Of a stretch of 64,000 nt of DNA, positions 55,625-64,000 are shown piece after piece. The stretch covers positions 1 to 64,000 of the forward strand of contig RWJK01001901.1 in the NCBI GenBank assembly GCA_004335835.1. Reading direction: 5' to 3'. The notes beneath the pieces were generated by a model. It was not told the DNA's origin, did no database searches, and saw only the letters and a program-made list of their open reading frames with translations. This stretch comes from Scenedesmus sp. ARA3. Taxonomy: Eukaryota; Chlorophyta; Chlorophyceae; Sphaeropleales; Scenedesmaceae. Position 1 is the first letter of the stretch. The number at the start of each line of letters is the position of its first letter. A program made the position numbers and the translations under genes.

Positions 55625-57372
55625 CTCGATTCCCTGCACTGGAGGCAGCAGCAGCTACTCCATGAGAACAGCGCCCTGCGCTGCTCTGTCGAGGGGCGGG
55701 CCTTGGAGCCAGAGCAACAGAGCAGCATTGATGCCGCATGCCTCGGCCCCACGCCGCAGCAGCTTGCCTGCTCCGCAAAGCAGCACCTCGACCCGCTGCT
55801 GAATGGCACACACAGCCCGCTGCAGCAGCAGCTGCAGGAGCTGTGTTGCCCAAGCGTAGCAGACTTGCTGCGCATGCTGCCACTCTCAGCGCTGGCACCA
55901 ATTGCAGTAGACAAAGGTATGCACAGGCGCATCATGAAGCTCACCCCGCAAGCAGCAGCGCAGCACTGGAGCCAGGCAGTCAAAGACCTGCAGATGCTGC
56001 TGTACCTGCACGCACGCAGCCCAGCAGCATCTTGCCATGAGATGAGTGTGATGGTGCACGAGCTGCTGCGCTGGTCCTGCGCTGTCTACATGTTCAACCC
56101 CGCAGTCCTGCAGGTGGGGTGCAGTGGGAGCTGCAGTGAAGATTGTTTTGCAAGCAGCGTGGTTTCCTGCAAGCAGCGTGTTTTGCTGCAAGCAGCAGGC
56201 CAGGCGCAGCGCCAGCATCAGGGCCTTGCATGCAGTGTGCAGCTGCAGTGTGCAGCTGTGACTCACTGGTTGCAGCAGCAGCAGCAGCAGCAGAGGAGCA
56301 TCTGGTTCCTGCAGGCCTGCTGTGCCTCCATGTTTTTGGCTGTCATACACATGTACCTTGTATACAATGTCTACTCACCTGCTGCACTGCATCTGCTTGC
56401 TTGCTCTTGCAGGAGCTGCGTGACGTGAACATGGCCACCATGCAGCACCAGCCGCCACCCGCAGAGCACTGGCGCAATGGATGGCAGGCTGCAGCCCTCA
56501 GCGAGGCACAGCGCAAGCAGATCTGCGCTGTCAGGGACTTCACATGCGCCCGGCTGGAGGCCTTAGATGCAGAGCGCAGGCAGCTGCAGGAAGAGCAGGC
56601 AACGCTGCATGCAGCAGCAGCAGCAGCAGCAGCGGCCCAGCAGGGTGCAGCATTTGGCGACAGCAGCAGCAGCGACAGAGCGAGCAACGGCGGCAGCGCC
56701 GACAGCAGCAGCAGCAGGAACAGCGGCTTGATTGAGCGGCGGCGCTGGGAGGTCGCGCAGCAGCTTGCGCGTGTGAACAGCGCGTGGCGCATGCTGACCC
56801 AGCTGCGCTCGCAGTTAGTGGTGATGGTGCTGCAGCCAGTGCAGGCCGCGCGCATTGTGTGTGCGATCTACCCCTACATGCTACTGGGCGGGCCGTTTTA
56901 CCAGCACCTAGGGGATGATGGTGCCGAGGTGCAGGGCGCAGTTGCAGCATGCTCGGGGTGTTACGGCGGCGTGGATGACGGTCACAGCAGCGGCAACAAC
57001 GCAGCTGACGCCAGCAACAGCGCAGAGGCAGACACCAGCAGCAGCGAGGACAGCAAGAGGTGGAAGCCGGTGGAAGCTGCAGCACCGTCAGCAGCAGTGA
57101 TGCAGAAGCCTGGGCCGCAGCTGCTGACGCAGCAGGTGGCTCAGCTGCAAGCGCCGCCGCTGCGTGTGCACCCGGCTTGGTGCAACCTGCCTCAGGTGCT
57201 GGTGCGGCCGCAGCTGCCGCAGCTGGTGCAGCTTGCGCTTGCACAGGGTAGAGTGAGCAGCGGCCGCATTGCCATGCAGCAGCTGCTGCCGCACGGAGCA
57301 TTGGAGGGGCCGCTGCTGCTGTGCTGCAGCGCTCAAGAGGAGGATGTTGCGGTTGTGGGTGATAACATCTGA
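55625..57372 (+). CDS. Leucine-zipper-like protein, possibly algal bZIP factor; 5' end unresolved
   Basis: Two exons in phase 0, 55625-56113 and 56413-57372, give 482 residues to the stop; the upstream part is missing. The first exon opens LDSLHWRQQQLLHENSALR, whose Leu spacing and ENxALR resemble the C-terminal part of a bZIP zipper. The basic region would then be in an earlier exon that I could not find. The rest has helical segments LQMLLYLHARSPAASCHEMS, LSEAQRKQICAVRDFTCARL, RRRWEVAQQLARVNSAWRML and ARIVCAIYPYMLLGGPFYQH, separated by poly-Ala/Ser stretches. Transcription-factor identity is inference; the coding status of both exons is well supported by length and phase. Confidence 0.55.
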
Positions 57373-60300
57373 GGCTGATGAGGCTGATGATGATGGGATA
57401 TAAGGTTCTGGCGCATGTGCAAGAGTGCTTTGGATATTCACCGCGGTGCATCGGCGCGGGAACAGTGAGAGGAGTACTGAGCTTTGCTTGGCTGTAGTAA
57501 TGCTGTTGAGATCATGGAACTGCTGTTGCGCGTTGCATCCTGTTGCAAGCACGCCGTGCAACGGGCAGCAGAGCGCTGTTTTCTGGCTAGGAGTGTCAGT
57601 CCTAGCCCGCCAGCGACCCCAGCTGTGGCTGTTTTGCTGTTTTGCTGGATGAATGTGCAAATGCGCAGTGCGGTGTGTGTGTGCATTGGTGAGGATGTAC
57701 GAGGCTTGCTCAACAGTTGGATCGGTGGCTGGCTGCGTGCTGATCCGGATATCTACTTTGCTCTGATGGCTCGCATGTGGAAGGCTGCTGGTAGTGGCAC
57801 AAGAGCTGCTGTTGCTGCTTGCTGTCTGCGTGAAGCACACTGTGTGTGCTTTGCACTGCTGCAATGGCTCCGTAGTCCGCTGCTATATCAGTAGGAGGAA
57901 GCTGAGGGGCTTCTGGTTGTTCTGCAAAACTAGTTGTGGTGTTGTGGCAATGCGGTTGATGTCAGAAGGATTGCATGGTTGTCTGCAGAAAGATTACATG
58001 GTTGTCTGCAGTAGCTGCAGGTGTAGTCGTCTTTGGCGCTGCATTGTTTGTTAGCACTGTCTGTGCGGTTGATGCTCCGCTCGACCTCTGCTTGCATTTG
58101 AAACCGGGTCTTCTGTATGGAGGCACTGCTTGTACTACTAGTATCGCTGATGACAGGTTGGCTAAGCTGCTGCAGCTGTGTGTGCGAGGAAGGAAGTGCA
58201 GCAGCACGATTGTCACACCCAGCAGCAGTATCACACCATCTAGCAGCATGAAGAGTGGGTGCTGCTGGCTGAGCTGCTTCCAAAGAGGAGCAGCACATGC
58301 CAGCTGCTTTGTCATGAGCAGAGGTTATGCTCTATAATATGCCTGGCAGCAACCTGCTGCTGAGGCTGTGCTTGATGATACGTGATGGGCTCTTTGGAGG
58401 GTCTGTTTCGCCCACCTCTTCCCTCACTCATCTGGCCACGCGCACGCGCTTTGGGGATGCTGCGCTGTGGCTGATTCCTTCGCACATGAGACATCGGTGC
58501 TGCACATGTGTGCAGATGCTTCTTTGTGCCTTTCCATACCTCCATGGTAGGAGTAGCTGCAGCGGCCGCTTTGTGAGTCCACCCTTTTACATTTGCTCAT
58601 TCGGCTGCATCGATTGCTGGCTGGGCTGTTGTACGGGCCTGCTTAGTCCCTAGCAGGCGGGTTACACGTTGCAGAGTGCACCACACCAACCCCATCAATG
58701 GGGCTCTACTATGTTAACTGAGGGCGCACTCGTTTGTTGTGAATGTGTGGTGCTGTCGTCGCTGAGCAGCTGTGTGTAATGCTGCTATCCGGAGTTTGCA
58801 GGGTGAAAACCATACCTGTGGGAGCATCACCTGTTTGGCTTGTGTGTGTGCGCGCCTCTGCTGCCTCAGCTCAGCTACCACACGTGGGGGAAGAGGCAAG
58901 CGCTTTACAACTTACTACTGCCAGGACTCTAAAGCAGGCGTTTGTTGCTGCAGCAACCTTGCTGCTAGGTTTCAGTAGGTACATCCTGCTGTGCCAAGAG
59001 CGGAGTCTGCCTTTGCATCATGCGTGCATATATGTGTGAGTGCTCGTGTCCTTGTTGGCTCGGTAGCACTGGCTGTGATGCCTGTGACAAAACTGTGAGA
59101 GTCTGAGGGCAGCAGAGTGTGTATGGTGCCTTGGGCACGTGCAGCTTGAACGCACACTTGTTGAAGACGAGTGCAGGTGTGTTGGCTTGTTGTGACGCAT
59201 CTCGACTGTGTGCGCTGCTGTCTCGCTGCATGTTGTGTGTGTTGTGTGCAGCTGTCGAGCCCCATTCTGCATGCAGAAGCACGCAACAGAGCAGTGCGCT
59301 GTGGCAGCTGCAGCTTGTTTGCATGGCAGGGCAGCAGCCAGCTTCAGTCAGCTTCTGTTGGGGCCCTGTTGATTATCCTCAAAGAGTTTGGGAAGGCGGT
59401 TGCAGGTGGCTACGTGTGGAGACTCATGTGCCGCACTCCAAGTTCAGCGGCAAGGTTAACTTCACCAGCTCATCGCCTATGGTTTGTGCAGTTGGTGTGT
59501 ACATGCAAGTACCCCGGTGGACGGATATGGCAGGTTTGCAGTTGGTTTTGCAGGGCGTGACCTGCAAGGCTCCGAGCCACACCTGCCAGCTGTGCTTGCT
59601 TGTCTCGGCACTGCCTGACTGGTGCTACACGCACAGCTGGTTGGGGCTGTGGGCAGAGTCTCGACGGGGCGCCGTCGGACAGCTTAGCCGTTCACTGAGC
59701 GAGCCGTTGTTACTACATTATACACGTTTGTCCATACCATGCTTGTGGTGGGCTTGAGGCGTGCTGATGACTGAAGGACTGAAGGTCTTCTTACTTTGGT
59801 GCATGCGGTCAAACGGAACATAGAGATTGTTTGCAAGCCCGCACCAGCGCAATCACGTGGGTGTGGGAGGCTGCGTTTTACATGGCTGCGGCCAGGGCAT
59901 GGGTGGCTGCAGTGGGAACATGGCACGAGTGTGAGTCAATAGTTCCCAGATTTATGGGTTGACATTGCGCCTTACATGTCTACCTGGCAGCTGTCACGCT
60001 TACAGCACCACCGCAGCATACTGCTTAATCAGAACAGCTCACTTGAGCATGTGCAATACAGCGCAGATGCTGAGTTGCTCAAGGTTTAGGTTAGCACAGT
60101 TGCGGGTGCTGTCGCCCCGTGTTGCAGCAGCAATGGCACTGCGCAGAGACCCCAGCATCAACAGACAACAGCAGTGCTTTGCATCACAGTTGATTGATGG
60201 TGCTTGGTGTGCAAGACTGTGCACTGACTTCTGTCACTCTGTTGTAAGGCAGCAAAACTGCGTCACGCACTGCCTTTATTACTCGGTCGCAGAGTGGTGG

Positions 60301-62236
60301 AACTTTATTTCAGCTGTTTGCTCGAAGCACTGTGTCGTTTGCTGCCAGAGCAAACACGTGAACCAGCTGCTGGGTTACTAGGGTTCCTTTTCTGCCTTTC
60401 TCTGTCTTTTCTGCACTGGATCAGCACACAACAGGATCAACAGCACTTGCGGCTTGCCCCAGCAGCCTGCTGCTCTCACTGTGTGTGTTTATTGGCCATG
60501 CAAGCATGGCACAACCTTGTAAACATATGTGTGCTGATGGCGGTAGCTGTTTTGTCATTCAGCTACTGCTTATCGGCCAGCTGCTGCTGTTTTCAGCAGC
60601 GCTCTCATCTCTTTTTGGCCAGCAGCAGGGCGCGGCCCTCAACCAAGGTTGTTGCAGTGCAGCAACTGTTGGCATATCTGCAGCTGCATCTTGGTGCTGT
60701 TGTTGTTGCTATGCATGACTTGAGGCAGTGCGCGGCTCAGCGCGATGGCTGCATGGTGTTGAATCCGCGATGCACCAGCACAGCAGGTGCAGCATGTTTT
60801 TGTGGTGGAAAGGAGGTGTCGCCAGCAGCTGTTGTGGCACCTGATGGATGGCAAACTGCACAATGCACTCAGCACTGATGCCTCAGTATGTAGCATGTTC
60901 TGTTCCCTTCTTTGGCATTGTGAAACAAAAAAAGAAGCACGCGGGCGGCTGATGCGTGCATTGTTGCTGTCTGTTGCGCAGCTGAGCTACAACCAGAAGT
61001 GGATGTGCATTAATTGAGGTGGCCTACTGCACCTCACTGGATTGAACTACATGCACACGTGTGCTTGTACATCAGCACATCCATGTGCATGGTGTGCTGG
61101 TGCACATGCGCTGGGCGCATTTGTTTCACCACCTGCAGTGCAGCTGGTATTGAACTGCTTCTGGCCAGAAAACAGTGCAGACGGCTGCTTCTGCCTCGCG
61201 CCAGCCTGCCAAATGTGGCCGCTCACAACAACAACAATGCTGTTCTGTCTATAATTGGGAGCTCGCCAGTGCCTGCCCCATCACTTGAAGGCATTGCTAT
61301 TGCACGCTTGTACAACGCTACTGGTGGTAGCGCAGCACTGGCAGGCTTCATCGCATGTGATGCTTACTTAAGTGCCACAGTTGTCTGCTGGGCAGATTGT
61401 ATCTGTACTGCCACGGAGTTGCTATGCCTGTGTCAAGTCTTGATCGAGCATGGTTTGCAGCGGGCCACACATGCTGCTGGGACGTGCAGGCTGCTTCATG
61501 AGCAGCAGCAACTTGGCCAGTCTGACTGACTGGCCGTGGGTTCTAAAACCTGCAGGCAAGGCTTGACTGGCTGTCTGCCTTGCGCAGTGCAAGCTGCCAG
61601 CGCTGCTTGTGAAGCTCCACATGCGTGCAGAAGATGCATCCTTTGCTGTTGCTGTCTTGCATCGGGTGTTGGCAGCAACTCTGGCACATGCATGTCATAT
61701 GACCTATGGTTGAGCTGCGTTCTAAATGGGAACATGATGATGATAACGAAGATCTCGTTCGTTTGAGCTGCTAGTGCCACCTAGGTTCTGAGAGCCTCTT
61801 CTGTACACCCCCCATCCACCTGGCAGTAATCTTGCTGAACAAACTTTGTGGTTGAACCACACAGGTGCCCAGTCGCTGATGCGGCATCAATCTATCTCAG
61901 TTCCTTGGCATTAGTTGATCAGTGCATTACAATGTGATCACAGCGTGCAACCTAAAGCGCATCCCAAGCGCACTGCATCCCTTGCAGCAACGTGCACATC
62001 ACACCGCGCTGCATGCACGCGGTGTGTGAACTAAGTCTGGACAGCTGTAGCACACAGCCAGCGGTTTTCATGTCATGGCAGCAAGCCAAAAGTGCCTGAA
62101 TACAGCACACAGCACCCGAAAACACTGCCACCGTCGACACCACATGTGAATCCAGCTGCAAGCAAGTGCACCCGTCCACCCAGCCGAACACAAACTGTTC
62201 CAGCCACCTCACCATTCAGTCGCTACAAATCTCCCT
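57373..62236. other. About 4.9 kb without a recognisable gene
   Basis: Composition changes here: fewer CAG runs, more TGT/GTG and mixed sequence. There are many short frames, none matching a family I know. The most exon-like pieces are on the plus strand: 60659-60785 (CAG acceptor, HDLRQCAAQRDGCMVLNPR, GTGCAG donor), 61140-61400, and the 212-codon frame at 59119-59757. They may belong to a lineage-specific gene or a non-coding transcript; I cannot choose. Confidence 0.4.
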
Positions 62237-62241
62237 TTACA
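62237..62241 (-). terminator. TGTAA poly(A) element of Bax inhibitor-1
   Basis: TTACA on the plus strand, i.e. TGTAA on the minus strand, about 195 bp after the BI-1 stop, at a plausible 3' UTR distance. Confidence 0.5.
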
Positions 62242-62435
62242 ACGTGGCTGGCCAGCAACACACCACGCATGCCATCCATCATGCAGCACCATGACATCAT
62301 GCCTCATCCCCCACCAGCACCATCTGCTACACCCCCACCTCCCAGCCTTCCAGCCTCCACAACCCCCACGCATCCCATCCACCCCCAAAACTACATCCCC
62401 AGCACGCCTCACTCCAAGAAATTCCAATCCGCCCT

Positions 62436-63720
62436 CTAGTCCCTGCGCTTGCGGCGCTGCTCGCGCTCCTTGCGCTCCTGGTTCTTCATCAGCAGCACCA
62501 GCACGCGCACCAGGATCGCCACAGCATCCACAAACAGGTCCAGTGCGTGCCTCACATGGTCCATGTCCCCAGCTGCTGCACGCTCCACAATGAGCTGCGT
62601 GTCAAACAGCACGTAGCCGGAGAAGACCAGCAGCCCCACGTACAGCTCGAAGCCGAATGCGAAGCTGCGCGCGCCAAAGAGCCAGCCGCCGAGGCGCACT
62701 GCGAGCATGGCGAGCACGGCGGATGACAGCCAGGAGCCCAGGAACAGGTACGACCTGCAACAGTACATGCGGTATGCAGCAGCAGATAGCATGTCACAAT
62801 GTGTTGATGTCAGTGTGGGTGTGTGTCATACTAGGGGAGGACTGCGGAGGGCAGCCAGGAGCCCAGGAACACGTGCGACCTACGCCGCAGCACACACAGC
62901 AGATGTGTGACGATGCAGTGACATGCGTTAATATGCATTTGAAACCGCTGTGTGACAAGACAGCAGAAAGAGTGATGGGCTGGTGAGAGAGCAGCGCCAA
63001 AGAGATGTCCGCGCGTCACCAACACCTGGCACGCTGAAGCACTCTAGCATGGATATGCGCGACCCACAGGCAGCCACCCCCGGCGCAACTCAGGCGCCTA
63101 TTTGCACATGCAATGACATCCTGCAAACACAAGCAGCACAAGCAGCGGCACAAGCACTAACAAGCACTAACAAGCACCAGCCGCACCTGCGCTTGGTGAA
63201 GAGCGCAGACAGGCTGAAGCAGGCAAAGATGGCTGTGGATGCCAGCGCTGCCGTCATCACGATGGCTGGGTTGATTGCCAGCGCCAGGCCCACCAGGGGC
63301 CCGATTGAGGTGCCCTGGCAGAAAGCAAACGTGCCCAGCAGCGCATAGCGCTTGTTCTGCGGAAAAGGGAACAACAGGAGCAGCAGCAGCAACGGTTGAA
63401 TAAGTCAACGTTGTGCGTGTCGAAGTGGTCCACATTGCAGCAGTGGTTCTGACAACATATGTAAAGCGTGGAATGTGTCGTGTTGCAACTGCTGGGGTTA
63501 ACGAGGGCATCTGCTCTGGGCAAGCGCTGCAGCGTCCAGATCAGCAGCAGTAGCTGCCATTGCAGCATCATACCTGGCCGTCTGCGGGTGTGGTGAAGCC
63601 CAGCCAGATGAGGCTGCCAAATGAGGCCAGTGCTGTCAGGGCGCCCCCGACATGGAATGTGACGTCAGCAGCAATGCCCAGTGTCAGCAGGCCAACTGCC
63701 AGAGTGAGGGTGGCGTAGAC
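62436..63720 (-). CDS. BI-1: Bax inhibitor-1 (TMBIM6 family); 5' exon(s) outside window
   Basis: ER multi-pass protein that restrains cell death and modulates ER calcium. Exons present in gene order: 63720-63574, 63356-63187, 62754-62436; in phase, 211 residues plus stop. Segments: VYATLTLAVGLLTLGIAADV, GALTALASFGSLIWLGF, NKRYALLGTFAFCQGTSIGP, INPAIVMTAALASTAIFACF, the family signature GYVLFDTQLIVERA followed by GDMDHVRHALDLFVDAVAIL, and a basic C-terminus KNQERKEREQRRKRRD. The N-terminal ~40-50 residues are expected upstream of 63720; no matching exon is visible to 64000, so they lie beyond the window. With the metacaspase, this is the second cell-death-related gene in the window, but they are about 48 kb apart with no sign of linkage. 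Confidence 0.96.
62838..62886 (-). repeat. Copy of the BI-1 last-exon acceptor and start
   Basis: Minus-strand TAG acceptor plus codons SHVFLGSWLPSAVLP, a diverged duplicate of SYLFLGSWLSSAVLA at 62754, about 125 bp upstream in the preceding intron. Confidence 0.9.
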
Positions 63721-64000
63721 CTGTGAAGAACAATGCACAACAGCATTCAAACATCAGGCATGAGTGCGAGACCTCAGTTGCAATGAACGCAGCCAGGAGC
63801 TGAGCTGTGCTGCTAGTCATGGCAGCAAGGCAGGCTGACGCATGCCGGGTGCTGGTGTCCATTCCTCCCGCTGCTGTTCATAACTGTGCTGTTAAACGTG
63901 ATAAGTAACGCAGTATTGGAGATACAATGCTGTTTGATTTGTGCATGCTGTGGTTGTGGGTACGCCACGTCCCACCATGTCTGAAACAGCAGCAGCGCAC

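Noticed and set aside
63721..64000. N-terminal exon of Bax inhibitor-1
   Set aside because: No minus-strand frame resembles the family N-terminus; it is probably beyond the window.

Overview
The window is nuclear DNA of a green alga. Genes are dense and rich in introns, with GT-AG introns of about 100-600 bp. Exons are GC-rich, and CAG/CTG (Gln, Ala, Ser, Leu) repeats run through both coding and non-coding sequence. Several 3' ends carry the TGTAA poly(A) element typical of green algae. The plastid carotenoid hydroxylase CYP97A and a septin in the same window fit a chlorophyte. The extreme CAG/AGC bias suggests Chlorophyceae/Sphaeropleales (Scenedesmus-like), but that placement is inference from composition and gene content. 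There is no sign of a prokaryote, virus or organelle.

Layout, left to right: bystin (-, 3' end outside the window); RNA polymerase I subunit A49 (+); a type I-like metacaspase (+); a small coiled-coil protein (+); a large ankyrin-repeat protein (+); a single-exon multi-pass membrane protein (-); a riboflavin pyrimidine deaminase (-); an NUP42/CG1-like FG nucleoporin (+); an EamA/SLC35G-like transporter (-); a septin GTPase (-); an ABHD10-like serine hydrolase (-); CYP97A (+); a leucine-zipper-like protein with incomplete 5' end (+); about 5 kb with no gene I can recognise; and Bax inhibitor-1 (-, 5' end outside the window). Exons were joined by hand, requiring GT-AG borders, matching phase and family homology. 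Most joins are phase-consistent throughout.

Three gene pairs are divergent and share short upstream regions: bystin/RPA49 (both ribosome biogenesis), PYRD/NUP42 and ABHD10-like/CYP97A.

The most striking signal is structural. In nine of the fourteen genes, segments of roughly 60-250 bp that span an exon-intron boundary have been tandemly duplicated. Each intact exon is left next to one to three truncated, diverged copies of its own edge, still carrying a splice donor or acceptor. Donor-side copies lie in the downstream intron and acceptor-side copies in the upstream intron. In bystin one such array was later entered by a 192-bp inverted-repeat element with a CAG target duplication, and a neighbouring copy preserves the empty site. 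Together these suggest that introns here grow by local tandem duplication across splice sites.
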